DNA of 64,000 nucleotides. Origin: Candidatus Liberimonas magnetica (GTDB lineage: Bacteria > Elusimicrobiota > Endomicrobiia > Endomicrobiales > JAFGIL01). The notes beneath the pieces were generated by a model. The model saw nothing but the letters and a program-made list of their open reading frames with translations, was not told the DNA's origin and did no database searches. Positions 42,560-51,001 of this stretch are shown here, in pieces; position 1 is the first letter of the stretch, and every line of letters begins with the position of its first letter. The stretch is taken from positions 117,865 to 181,864 of the forward strand of contig JAJAPY010000007.1 of assembly GCA_020523885.1 (NCBI GenBank), given 5' to 3'. Both the position numbers and the translations under genes were made by a program.

Positions 42560-43072
42560 TTACTTTATTTTATTCTTTTTTTCGAGGGCTTTTATTTTTT
42601 TCCATTGTTTTATTACTTGAGCGGAGTTTTTCAGTTTTTTCTTTCCAAAGACGTGAGGGTGCCGCCTTATCAATTTTTTGTTGATTTCTGAAATAACATC
42701 GGCTATATTGAAACAACCGGTTTCGCTGGCGATACGGCTATGGAAAACGACCTGTAAAAGGATGTCGCCAAGCTCTTCTTTAATGTTCTCCAGGTCTTGA
42801 TTCCTTATAGCGGTTTGAAGCTCCAGGGATTCCTCGAATAAATACTTTATAAGCGATTCGTGAGTCTGGTGCTTGTCCCAGGGGCATCCGCCCGGACCGC
42901 GCAGCCGGTCCATGATATTAATAAGTTTTTTAAACTCAATAATGGGATTTTTCCCTACGCATGAAAACCCCCTGACGGGGGTTGGAGTATGAGGAAGTCT
43001 GGAGGTAGCGTTATTTAAAGAGTCCTTGGCTCCTGTTATAGGGGCGCCGCTGCGGTTTTTTGACAAGTTCAC
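42560..43072 (-). CDS. mazG: MazG-type nucleoside triphosphate pyrophosphohydrolase
   Basis: The conserved part (about 120 residues) reads FKKLINIMDRLRGPGGCPWD, then THESLIKYLFEESLEL and the KEELGDILLQVVFHS motif carrying metal-binding acidic residues, a single MazG domain that hydrolyses NTPs such as damaged nucleotides. The family start should be near IIEFKKL (42943), but the only normal start codons are ATG 42913, inside the conserved helix, and a GTG at 43072. Residues 1-42 of the long frame are translated repeat DNA. An ATT start at 42943 or 42940, behind AGGGA, is possible. Confidence 0.85.
   Translation of the reverse strand: MNLSKNRSGAPITGAKDSLNNATSRLPHTPTPVRGFSCVGKNPIIEFKKLINIMDRLRGPGGCPWDKHQTHESLIKYLFEESLELQTAIRNQDLENIKEELGDILLQVVFHSRIASETGCFNIADVISEINKKLIRRHPHVFGKKKLKNSAQVIKQWKKIKALEKKNKIK
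42959..43045. repeat. Composite hairpin element, second copy
   Basis: CCCCCTGACGGGGG is followed by GCGTTATTTAAAGAGTCC and TGGCTCCTG, aligned with the element at 23363-23462 in the same order. Here it lies over the 5' end of the mazG frame in opposite orientation to that gene. Confidence 0.7.
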
Positions 43073-43136
43073 TCTTAAATGATATATTATTTGCGGTCAA
43101 AAAACAAATCTAATAACTTATAAAAGGAATAACAAA

Positions 43137-43502
43137 ATGCGTATTTTAATAGTAGATGACGATGCGCCCGTGCTCGATTTCTTGGGTATGTTCTTTGAAA
43201 GTTTACAGCACGAAGCTATAAAGTCAAATACCTATAAAGATGCCTTAAAAAGCCTGGTCAAGGAACAGCCCGACCTTGTTTTGCTGGATATAAGGATGTC
43301 TGAAAAAGACGGGCTTGCAATTTTCAAAGAGATGAGAGAAATTGACAGGGATGTTCCGATCGCAATGATAACGGCTTTTAAAGATGCAGAACGGATCATT
43401 GAAGCTTTCCGGTTAGGTGCGATAGATTGTTTGCTGAAGCCTTTTAATATAGATTATATAGTAACCTCACTGTTACCACGAGTAAGGCTGCGAAAACGGT
43501 AA
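43137..43502 (+). CDS. Single-domain response regulator (first copy)
   Basis: A 121-residue CheY-like receiver. Acidic pocket IVDDDAP, phospho-acceptor Asp in LVLLDIRM, the switch Thr in AMITAF and the Lys in LLKPFN are present. No output domain. It starts after an AAAGGAATAAC-type site. A close relative lies 124 bp downstream. No histidine kinase is in the window, so partners are unknown. Confidence 0.92.
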   Translation: MRILIVDDDAPVLDFLGMFFESLQHEAIKSNTYKDALKSLVKEQPDLVLLDIRMSEKDGLAIFKEMREIDRDVPIAMITAFKDAERIIEAFRLGAIDCLLKPFNIDYIVTSLLPRVRLRKR

Positions 43503-43513
43503 GAACAACAGTA

Positions 43514-43540
43514 GTAAGTGTTAAGGTGTAAGCGGTAAGA
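43514..43540. repeat. Short heptad run (GTAAGTG type)
   Basis: GTAAGTG, TTAAGGT, GTAAGCG, GTAAG follow at a 7-bp period between the two response regulator genes. No facing arm. Confidence 0.55.
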
Positions 43541-43626
43541 AAAATTAGAGTCAACAACTCAGGACGGAAAGACATATTGTTTGGCGTTAAAAAACAGTCC
43601 GGTGATATTAAAAACAGGCGGCAAGG

Positions 43627-43992
43627 ATGAGGATTTTAGTTGTAGATGACGATAATATTGTATTGGACTTTTTGCAGATATTTTTTGAAAATATGAAATA
43701 CGAAGTAATCCTGGTCAGCGACCCTACTGAAGCTGTAAAAAAGCTACTTACCGAAAAACCCGACCTTGTTTTGCTGGATATATCGATGCCCAAAAAAAAC
43801 GGCCTTGAAGTCCTTAAGGATATGAGGGAAGTAGATAAGGATGTTTCGATCGCAATGATAACGGCTCTTAAAGATGCTGAACAAGTCATAGAGGCTTTCC
43901 GGTTGGGGGCTATGGACTTTTTGTTGAAACCATTCAATATAGATTATATAGTCAAATCTGTTTTACCGAGAGTGAAAGTAAGAAACCGGTAG
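43627..43992 (+). CDS. Single-domain response regulator (second copy)
   Basis: A 121-residue receiver with VVDDDNI, LVLLDISM, AMITAL and LLKPFN, matching the previous gene along its whole length and very similar in the second half. The pair arose by tandem duplication. Phosphorylation residues are intact in both, so both may be active. Upstream GGCGGCAAGG may act as ribosome binding site. Confidence 0.92.
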   Translation: MRILVVDDDNIVLDFLQIFFENMKYEVILVSDPTEAVKKLLTEKPDLVLLDISMPKKNGLEVLKDMREVDKDVSIAMITALKDAEQVIEAFRLGAMDFLLKPFNIDYIVKSVLPRVKVRNR

Positions 43993-44028
43993 ATTGGTAA
44001 AGGTAAAGACTCTCGCTCTAACGGGATC

Positions 44029-44112
44029 GGGTTCATTGATTTTATTGTTTTGGTTTAGTTTTAACTGGTTACTGTTCACCGGTAACTGGTCACTGATTTA
44101 ACGCCGAGTTGG
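44029..44112 (+). repeat. Direct repeat upstream of tRNA-Leu, copy 1
   Basis: Runs from GGGTTCATTGATTTT through an ACTGGTC-type heptad block (44063-44096) to GCCGAGTTGG, the first ten bases of the tRNA. Copy 2 is at 44163-44253. The tRNA-like start here is not followed by a valid tRNA. Confidence 0.8.
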
Positions 44113-44162
44113 TCCGCCTTCGCTAAAGCTGCGGCGGGATAAACTCCACAACTCGCCCTGAC

Positions 44163-44253
44163 GGGTTCGAGTTCCTTGATTTTGTTGTTTTAGGTTTGGT
44201 CTTAACTGGTTACTGTTTACTGGTAACTGGTCACTGATTTAATGCCGAGTTGG
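44163..44253 (+). repeat. Direct repeat upstream of tRNA-Leu, copy 2
   Basis: Begins GGGTTCGAGTTCCTTGATTTT, contains the ACTGGTC-type heptads (about 44203-44236) and ends in the first ten bases of the real tRNA. The T-loop-like GGGTTCGAGTTCC at its left edge looks like the 3' part of a decayed tRNA between the copies. Confidence 0.8.
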
Positions 44254-44327
44254 CGGAACTGGCAGACGCGCTAGCTTCAGGAGCTAGTGATCGCAAGGTC
44301 GTATGGGTTCAACTCCCTTACTCGGCA
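44244..44327 (+). tRNA. tRNA-Leu (CAG anticodon)
   Basis: An 84-base class II tRNA. The acceptor stem GCCGAGT pairs with ACTCGGC. The anticodon stem CTAGC/GCTAG encloses the loop TTCAGGA with anticodon CAG, which reads CUG. A long variable arm fits leucine. The T arm is ATGGG-TTCAACT-CCCTT with one T:T mismatch. CCA is not encoded. The last bases are also the first of a long palindrome. Confidence 0.92.
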
Positions 44328-44487
44328 GTTTCTCAAAGTTGTCTTTGTTTCTACTGCGTAAATCATATTTGGGCTGCAACTTCGGAATTTTCTCCTAACG
44401 TAGCGATGCTACGCAGCGTCAAAAATTCCTTCGTTTCGCTCCAAATATGATTTACTCGCTACGAAACCAGGCAACCTTGAGAAACTG
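44326..44487. mobile_element. 162-bp near-perfect palindromic element abutting tRNA-Leu
   Basis: CAGTTTCTCAA at the left end pairs with TTGAGAAACTG at the right end, and matching continues inward (GTAAATCATATTTGG with CCAAATATGATTTAC, GGAATTTT with AAAATTCC) to a central GCGATGCTACGC-like core. No coding capacity is credible; frames across it are by-products. It looks like a transposon-derived hairpin element inserted at the tRNA 3' end. Confidence 0.75.
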
Positions 44488-44636
44488 TCAAGAAAACAAA
44501 CCCCAAAAACATCATGAAGTATGGTCCTTTCGAAATTAAACCATGGCAATTTAAATTTATATAATTAAAATATGCACATTCGCTATGCATTGCATAGAGA
44601 ATTGACATAGATGCATTAACTTTATTGTGGGGTATT

Positions 44637-45370
44637 ATGGAAGATTTAAAAAAGAAAATTATTGATGAAATACGAAGAACCGCAAAAGAGAACGGAGGTA
44701 AGCCTTTAGGTATATCAGGTTTTGAAAAAGAAACTGGAATAAAGGTTTATGAATGGAAGAAATATTGGCCTAGGTTTGGAGATGCACAAAGTGAAGCAGG
44801 TTTTATGCCAAACCAACTTACTATTGCTTATTCTGATGAGTTTATTATTGAAAAAGTGGTTGGTGTTATGCGTAAGTTAAATAAATTTCCAACTTTTGAT
44901 GAACTTAGCATTGAAAAGCGTAGAGATGCGAAATTCCCAGGAATGACGGTTTATTTTAGAAAATATGGATCAAAACAAGAATTTGCGAAGAAAATATTAG
45001 AATATTGCACAAGTAGAAAAGGTTATGATGATATTATAAAACTATGCAAACCAATCCTTGAAAAACCTACTTTAATAGATAAAATTGATAATTCTGACAT
45101 TAATCAAAAATTAGGCGAAGTATATCTTTTTAAATCAGGGCGTTATTATAGAATTGGACGAACAAATGATACTGTAAGGTGTGGAAAAGAAATTAAGATG
45201 CAATTAGCTGAGAATCCTGTCTTAATTCATTCAATCAAAACCGATGACCCGAGTGGTATTGAAGCTTACTGGCATAAACGGTTATGGCAAAAAGAATGAA
45301 TGACAGCGAGTTTTTTAATTTGACTTCAGCAGATATAAAAGCTTTTAAACGCTGGAAGAAGATATTCTAA
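44637..45370 (+). pseudogene. GIY-YIG nuclease family protein with C-terminal frameshift
   Basis: The frame from ATG 44637 encodes 220 residues and ends at 45299. The N-terminal half has two copies of a helical DNA-binding-like unit (GKPLGISGFEKETGI, KFPTFDELSIEKR). The C-terminal half has GEVYLFKSGRYYRIGRT and IEAYWHKRL, typical of the GIY-YIG/MUG113 group. The expected tail NDSEFFNLTSADIKAFKRW is encoded in another frame from about 45300 to the stop at 45370. One base lost in the A-run near 45290 restores it. It may be a sequencing error or a recent inactivation. Confidence 0.75.
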
Positions 45371-45445
45371 TACTTTGGATATAAATTGGAAAAAAGCGAA
45401 AAATAAATCATTGCATCTAACCGGAAAGAGTATCGTAATCATGTA

Positions 45446-45474
45446 TTGACATTTTAATATCATCATGATATAAT
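45446..45474 (+). promoter_or_regulatory. Consensus sigma-70 promoter of the DUF4143 ATPase gene
   Basis: TTGACA at 45446-45451, exactly 17 bp, TATAAT at 45469-45474: a full consensus match. The gene start at 45496 is 21 bp downstream, so the leader is short. Confidence 0.85.
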
Positions 45475-45495
45475 GAAGTAGAGTCTCATATTATC

Positions 45496-46644
45496 ATGTA
45501 TAAAAGACTTCAAAAATTCATTGATATAGGAAATAACAGTGCATTCCTTTGGGGGGCAAGGCAGACCGGTAAAAGCACGCTCCTTCACCAAAGATTTCCC
45601 AATAGTATTTATTTTGACCTGCTTTTATCCCAAGAGTACGAGAGGCTTGTTAATCGTCCCTATGCTATGAGAGAACAGCTTCTTGAATCGAACATAAAAT
45701 CCGGCAGTGTAATTATAATTGATGAAGTTCAAAAAATACCGGCATTGATGGACGAAGTGCACTGGTTTATAGTTAATAAGAAGCTTCAATTTATCCTTTG
45801 CGGTTCAAGCCCGAGAAAACTTATCCGTTCCGGCGGCAATTTGCTGGGTGGCAGGGCAATCCGTTACGAACTTTATCCTCTTGTAAGCGCTGAAATAAAA
45901 GATTTTAAACTCCTCAGAGCTTTAAACCACGGGCTTATTCCAACCCATTACATTTCAGAAACACCTGATGTCTTAATTTCATCCTATATTGGGAACTATT
46001 TAAAAGAAGAGATAGCAGCAGAAGCCATGGTACGCAGAATACCAAGTTTTGCCAGGTTTCTTGAAGCAGCGTCTTTTTCTAACGGTGAAATAGTTAATTA
46101 TCAGAATATAGCATCAGAATGCGGAGTCAGCTCGCATACAATTAAAGAATATTTCCAAATTTTGGAAGACACTTTGATTGCTAGGTTCCTGCCGTCCTTT
46201 CAGAAAAAACCTAAACGCAGGGTCATACTGGCGCCAAAGTTTTATTATTTTGACGTAGCCATTGCCAATCATCTTTTAAAAAGAGGCCCCATTGCACAAA
46301 GAAGCGAGGCATTTGGCAGAGCATTTGAGCATTTTATATATCAGGAAATATATGCTCATAGTAAATATTCAGGGATAGATTACCCTATTGCATACTGGAG
46401 GACAGCTTCACAATATGAAGTTGATTTTATCCTTGGCGATCACGAAATAGCACTTGAAGTCAAATCAACGGATATGGCAATGCCGCATCATTTAAAAGGG
46501 TTAAAGGCATTCAGCGAAGAATACAGGGTAAAATATAGCATTATTGTAACGCAGGATTTACATCCAAGGAAAATAGGTGGTATTACAGTGTTGCCGTGGA
46601 AAGTGTTTTTAGAAAAACTTTGGAACAAAGAAATTATAAAATAG
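45496..46644 (+). CDS. AAA ATPase with DUF4143 domain
   Basis: A 382-residue protein. Walker A is WGARQTGKST, Walker B IIIDEVQKIP, sensor-like ILCGSSPRKL. The C-terminal DUF4143 part includes YYFDVAIANHLLKRG, the AFGRAFEHFIYQEI motif and EVDFILGDHEIALEVKS, the last being a nuclease-like D-ExK pattern. These proteins are common in mobile or accessory gene pools; cellular role is unclear. It has its own consensus promoter and stands beside a damaged GIY-YIG gene and smpB. Confidence 0.9.
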   Translation: MYKRLQKFIDIGNNSAFLWGARQTGKSTLLHQRFPNSIYFDLLLSQEYERLVNRPYAMREQLLESNIKSGSVIIIDEVQKIPALMDEVHWFIVNKKLQFILCGSSPRKLIRSGGNLLGGRAIRYELYPLVSAEIKDFKLLRALNHGLIPTHYISETPDVLISSYIGNYLKEEIAAEAMVRRIPSFARFLEAASFSNGEIVNYQNIASECGVSSHTIKEYFQILEDTLIARFLPSFQKKPKRRVILAPKFYYFDVAIANHLLKRGPIAQRSEAFGRAFEHFIYQEIYAHSKYSGIDYPIAYWRTASQYEVDFILGDHEIALEVKSTDMAMPHHLKGLKAFSEEYRVKYSIIVTQDLHPRKIGGITVLPWKVFLEKLWNKEIIK

Positions 46645-46665
46645 TATAGTATCTGATACCTGATA

Positions 46666-47136
46666 ATGGAAAAAAACGATAAGAAAATCATTGCTTCTAA
46701 CAGGAAGGCGTTTCATAATTATGAAATACTGGAGAGCTTTGAGGCGGGGATAGTGCTTGAGGGGTATGAAGTAAAATCTCTAAGGCAGTCAAAGGCAAGT
46801 TTGGTTGACGGAATAGTACGTTTTGACAAAGATGAAGCATACCTTGATAATGTCCATATAGCGCCTTACCTCCAGCAGTCAACCCATGTTATTGATTATA
46901 ACCCCAGAAGAAAAAGAAAGCTGCTCCTTCACAGAAGGGAGATAAACAGGCTTTCCGGGCGGACAAAAGAAAAAGGGCTGGCTGTGATTCCTCTTGAGCT
47001 GTATTTTTCTAAGAAAAATATGGTCAAAGTCTCTCTGGGGCTTGGAAAAGGAAAAAAGGTTTATGATAAACGGGAAGTCCTGCGTAAAAGGGATATAAAT
47101 AGAGAAATGGAAAGGGACATTAAATCTAAAAAGTGA
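46666..47136 (+). CDS. smpB: SsrA-binding protein SmpB
   Basis: A 156-residue tmRNA partner in ribosome rescue. The family signatures ASNRKAFHNYEI, FEAGIVLEGYEVKSLR, the VHIAPY region and the terminal LGKGKKVYDKRE with a basic tail are present. No tmRNA gene was recognised in the window. The stop overlaps an in-frame GTG of the following secreted protein gene. Confidence 0.95.
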   Translation: MEKNDKKIIASNRKAFHNYEILESFEAGIVLEGYEVKSLRQSKASLVDGIVRFDKDEAYLDNVHIAPYLQQSTHVIDYNPRRKRKLLLHRREINRLSGRTKEKGLAVIPLELYFSKKNMVKVSLGLGKGKKVYDKREVLRKRDINREMERDIKSKK

Positions 47137-47138
47137 GC

Positions 47139-49751
47139 ATGAGAAAAGTAATTCTGACTCTTCTATTCCTTTTTTCAGTGTCAAAGATATATGCCGGAGT
47201 CATAAATATCGGCGCAGCAAGTTATACGGACACCCTTCCTTCAGGTAAGCTAAAACCCCAGACTAATTTCTATGCAACTTCAAATATAAGCACACCTGTG
47301 CCGTCAAGCGACTGGTGGACTTCAGTGTTAAGTTCTTCTTACTCCTCCAGGATGTATGCCTATCCCCTTTGTTACAAATGTATATCACAAGGGTTCTTGA
47401 TAGGTTATCCTGAAACTATTCCGTCCCAGGACTATGTATCCTTTGGGAGCGATTTATCTGCACCTTATAGGCAGCAGTTGCTTGTCCAGGGAATGTATAA
47501 CGGCATTTCAAGCACTGTAACAGTTCAGAGCGTAAAAGTTGACTCCTTCGGGGATTGGTCGTTGACTTCTATATGGCAGGACAGCGTTGATCCATCAAAC
47601 TACTTTACTGCAACTTACGGGCACGGATTTATATTTACATATTTTAATTTTTCTTCAGGTGTAAACCCGATGATAGCTTTTCCTTTAGAATGGGGTTTGG
47701 GGCAGCTTGATATTTACGATTCAGCCGGAAACCTTATCGCCTGGGACAACCCTGTTACCGGAGAGTCTTTTTCTCTAAGGTACCTTGATTATGCTACAGG
47801 CAAAGAAATATACTACGGCGTGTTCCTGCCAAATAACAGCGTTTTTAGTATAACCAATAAAGGCCATATAGTAAATATAACTCTGCCTGCAGGCAAAGAT
47901 TTCATGTCTATAGGGTTAATGAAAGATAAAGCGAGCCTTTCATTTTTACGAAACTATGCTTATGCTTTTATAACGGACACTGAGTACGGCAGTTCGTTCG
48001 ATACCGCAAAAAGCGTTGTTACAAGCAGTTTTACTGCCACAACCCAGCCAAAACAATTCAACCAGAATACAACTTTGATAGCTCTTTTTCCCCACCAATG
48101 GAAAAATGCTTCGGGTATAAGCGAAATATACAGTTTTCCGACCCTGCGCGGGGATATGAAAGTAATAGCAGCTGATAGTTTTACAGTGTCAAACAGGTTT
48201 CACGGTATAATGCCCTACCTTTTATTGTCAGGGAACCTGGACGACCAATACTTAAAAACTCTTCTAAATGACGACAAGGATTATACCTTCAAGTACGATA
48301 CAGTTTATTACCACGGAAAAGAGCTCGTAAAAGTAGCAAACCTGATACCGATAGCTGACCAGCTCGGAGAAATAGGTACAAGGGATTCTTTGATAGCAAA
48401 ACTAAAGGCAAGCCTTTTAGACTGGTTTACCTATACAAACGGCAAAACAGGCTCGTTTTTCTATTACGATAAAACCTGGGGCGCTATGCTCGGGTACAAC
48501 ATGGAGACTGAATTTTACCTGCACACCATAAAAGACCAGCATTTTGTGCTTGGATATTACGTATATGCAAGCGCTGTACTTGCGATGTATGATATATCTT
48601 TTAAAACAGATTATGGTGATATGGTCGAGTTGTTGATCCGCTCATACGCTTCACCATACCGAAATGACGCTATGTTTCCGTATTTGCGGACATTTGACCC
48701 GTATGAAGGCCATTCCTGGGCCAACGGCATGGCTTTATCTGATGATGGAAACGACCAGGAATCGTCTTCTGAAGCTATGAACTCCTGGGCAGGAATCTAT
48801 CTGTGGGGTATGGCAACGAATAAAGATATTTACAGGACCCTTGGAATATGCGGCTATGCACTTGAGAATTCTGCGCTACAGGAGTATTATTTTGATACGG
48901 ATAACACCACCTATTCGCAAACTTACGGCCATTCAAGCATCGGCAGGCTCTTTGGCGGAAAAGTTGATTACAATACATGGTTCGGCTCCGAGCCTGAGTA
49001 CATACATGGGATACAGATACTGCCCCTGACACCGTCCATGCTTTATCTGGGGTATAACGCTGACTATGCAAGAATAAACTATAACCACATGGTACAAATA
49101 AATGGCGGCACAGAAGACAAATGGTATGATATATTCTGGAAGTATCAGTCTTTTTTTGACCCGCAGTCTGCCATAAGAAGATTCAGGGATGATATTTCTT
49201 ATGATGACGCAGATTCAAAGACCGCCGTTTATTCCTGGCTGAAATTATTCGCCCTTTTAGGAAAACCCGATACAAACGTTTATTCAAATATGCCTTCGTT
49301 TGCTGCTTTTGACAGGAACGGAAGAAAAACCTGGATGGCATTTAATCCAGCAAATACCTTAGCAACAGCAAAGTTCTATGATTCTTTGAGCGGAGAGCTT
49401 ATTGGTTCTGTTAGCGCAGGAGCTAATTCAATAGGTGTACAGAGTACTCTTCCTGTAAGCGCTAAAAGCTCAAATGATTTAAGCAAGGTAATAGCTTATC
49501 CCAACCCTTATTTAAACAACCCGGGCGGTATCATATTTTCAGGGATTGCTAATAATAGCAGGATAAAGATATTGGATATAGCGGGTGAAGTTGTCCAGGA
49601 TTTTGAAGAAAATGACGGGGACGGTATTTACCAATGGGATGCAAAGAACAAAGACGGCGACAAACTTGCATCAGGGGTTTATCTGTATTTGGTCACAAAT
49701 ACTAACGCTGGCCAACAGAAAGTTATCGGAAAACTTGCTATAATAAAATAG
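47139..49751 (+). CDS. Secreted GH81 endo-beta-1,3-glucanase with FlgD-like C-terminal domain
   Basis: An 870-residue exported protein. The signal peptide is ILTLLFLFSVSKIYA. The central part matches GH81: PSSDWWTSVL, YDKTWGAMLGYN, DQHFVLGYYVYASAVLA (probable acid Asp) and DGNDQESSSEAMNSWAG (probable base Glu). These hydrolyse beta-1,3-glucans such as laminarin or fungal wall glucan. The last 90 residues (AYPNPYLNN, IKILDIAGEVV, WDAKNKDGDKLASGVYLY) form a FlgD-Ig-like domain typical of surface proteins in these lineages. GTG 47133 is an alternative start. Confidence 0.88.
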   Translation: MRKVILTLLFLFSVSKIYAGVINIGAASYTDTLPSGKLKPQTNFYATSNISTPVPSSDWWTSVLSSSYSSRMYAYPLCYKCISQGFLIGYPETIPSQDYVSFGSDLSAPYRQQLLVQGMYNGISSTVTVQSVKVDSFGDWSLTSIWQDSVDPSNYFTATYGHGFIFTYFNFSSGVNPMIAFPLEWGLGQLDIYDSAGNLIAWDNPVTGESFSLRYLDYATGKEIYYGVFLPNNSVFSITNKGHIVNITLPAGKDFMSIGLMKDKASLSFLRNYAYAFITDTEYGSSFDTAKSVVTSSFTATTQPKQFNQNTTLIALFPHQWKNASGISEIYSFPTLRGDMKVIAADSFTVSNRFHGIMPYLLLSGNLDDQYLKTLLNDDKDYTFKYDTVYYHGKELVKVANLIPIADQLGEIGTRDSLIAKLKASLLDWFTYTNGKTGSFFYYDKTWGAMLGYNMETEFYLHTIKDQHFVLGYYVYASAVLAMYDISFKTDYGDMVELLIRSYASPYRNDAMFPYLRTFDPYEGHSWANGMALSDDGNDQESSSEAMNSWAGIYLWGMATNKDIYRTLGICGYALENSALQEYYFDTDNTTYSQTYGHSSIGRLFGGKVDYNTWFGSEPEYIHGIQILPLTPSMLYLGYNADYARINYNHMVQINGGTEDKWYDIFWKYQSFFDPQSAIRRFRDDISYDDADSKTAVYSWLKLFALLGKPDTNVYSNMPSFAAFDRNGRKTWMAFNPANTLATAKFYDSLSGELIGSVSAGANSIGVQSTLPVSAKSSNDLSKVIAYPNPYLNNPGGIIFSGIANNSRIKILDIAGEVVQDFEENDGDGIYQWDAKNKDGDKLASGVYLYLVTNTNAGQQKVIGKLAIIK

Positions 49752-49756
49752 AAAAG

Positions 49757-49852
49757 GCAGACCACAGACATCAGACTACAGACCACAGACTGCAGGCAAA
49801 AAAAGATTTTAAGTCTGTAGTCTGCAGTTTAAAGTCTGCAGTCTGTAGTCTA
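49757..49852. repeat. Heptad inverted-arm repeat (AGTCTGT type)
   Basis: Left arm 49757-49797: GCAGACC, ACAGACA, TCAGACT, ACAGACC, ACAGACT. Right arm 49811-49852: AGTCTGT, AGTCTGC, AGTTTAA, AGTCTGC, AGTCTGT, AGTCTAT. Same unit family as 18104-18200. Confidence 0.9.
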
Positions 49853-49868
49853 TATAAGGGGTTAAATA

Positions 49869-50975
49869 ATGAACGATAAAGTGGTATGGGTGGATTTTAA
49901 TTTGTTAGAAAGGTTTATGGCAGATGTTTTTCAAGCAGTCGGGGTACCGGAAGAAGATGCTAAAGTCTGTGCCGATGTCCTTATCACATCGGATAAAAGG
50001 GGGATAGATTCGCACGGAATAGCGCGTTTTAAATCAATATACTATGACAGGATAAAATCAGGGATCCAGAACCCGAAAACGAAATTTGAGGTCATAAAAG
50101 AAGGCCCGGCAACCGCTGTTATAGACGGGCATGACGGCATGGGCCACGTTATCTCAAAAAAGGCAATGGAAATCGCCCTAGACAAAGCCCAAAAACTGGG
50201 GCTTGGCATGACGGCAGTGCGCAACTCCACTCACTACGGCATAGCGGGTTATTACGTCTTAATGGCAGCGGAAAAAGGAATGATAGGTATAACAGGCACC
50301 AATGCAAGGCCTTCTGTTGCGCCTACTTTCGGCGTTGAAAATATGCTTGGGACAAACCCTCTGACATTCGGCATCCCGAGCGATGAAGAGTTCCCTTTTG
50401 TCATTGACTGTGCAACTTCTCTGGCACAGCGCGGGAAAATTGAATTATATGACAGGGCAAACAAAGAATTGCCGGAAAGCTGGGTAATAGACCAGAACGG
50501 CAGGACCAGGACGGACACTCACCAGATACTTCAAGACCTGGTAAAAGGTACGGCTGCGCTTGCGCCTCTCGGAGGTATAGGTGAAGAAACAGCAGGGTAT
50601 AAGGGTTACGGGTATGCTACGGTAGTGGAGATACTCTCGGCGGCATTGCAGGACGGAAGTTTCTTAAAAGGCCTTTTAGGAGTTAAGGACGGCAAACCGG
50701 CCCCGTATCACCTTGGCCATTTTTTTATCGTTATAAATATTGAGTCTTTTATAGACCTGAACAGGTTTAAAAAGATAACAGGGGATATCCTTCGTGAACT
50801 GAGGGCATCTAAGAAAATGCCGGGCCAGGACAGGATATACACTGCCGGGGAAAAAGAGTTCATAGCCTGGCAAGACAGAAAAAATAAAGGTGTTCCTGTG
50901 AACGAAGTCCTGCAAAAAGAAATAATAACGATGAGAGACGAGACAGGTTTAATAAACTATCAGTTTCCGTTTTAG
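49869..50975 (+). CDS. Ldh2/malate dehydrogenase-type oxidoreductase
   Basis: A 368-residue member of the NAD(P)H-dependent YlbC/AllD/ComC dehydrogenase family acting on 2-hydroxy acids such as malate, lactate or ureidoglycolate. ADVLITSDKRGIDSHGIARF, the VRNSTHYGIAGYYVLMA stretch with catalytic His, ITGTNARPSVAPTFG and GYKGYGYATVVEIL are typical. The substrate cannot be told. It follows a heptad repeat that ends near its start. Confidence 0.88.
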   Translation: MNDKVVWVDFNLLERFMADVFQAVGVPEEDAKVCADVLITSDKRGIDSHGIARFKSIYYDRIKSGIQNPKTKFEVIKEGPATAVIDGHDGMGHVISKKAMEIALDKAQKLGLGMTAVRNSTHYGIAGYYVLMAAEKGMIGITGTNARPSVAPTFGVENMLGTNPLTFGIPSDEEFPFVIDCATSLAQRGKIELYDRANKELPESWVIDQNGRTRTDTHQILQDLVKGTAALAPLGGIGEETAGYKGYGYATVVEILSAALQDGSFLKGLLGVKDGKPAPYHLGHFFIVINIESFIDLNRFKKITGDILRELRASKKMPGQDRIYTAGEKEFIAWQDRKNKGVPVNEVLQKEIITMRDETGLINYQFPF

Positions 50976-51001
50976 CTTGCTTATTACTTATCACATAATG
51001 C

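Noticed and set aside
44250..44450. 66-residue frame over the tRNA (MAELADALASG...)
   Set aside because: It is the known spurious translation of tRNA-Leu and continues into a palindromic element.
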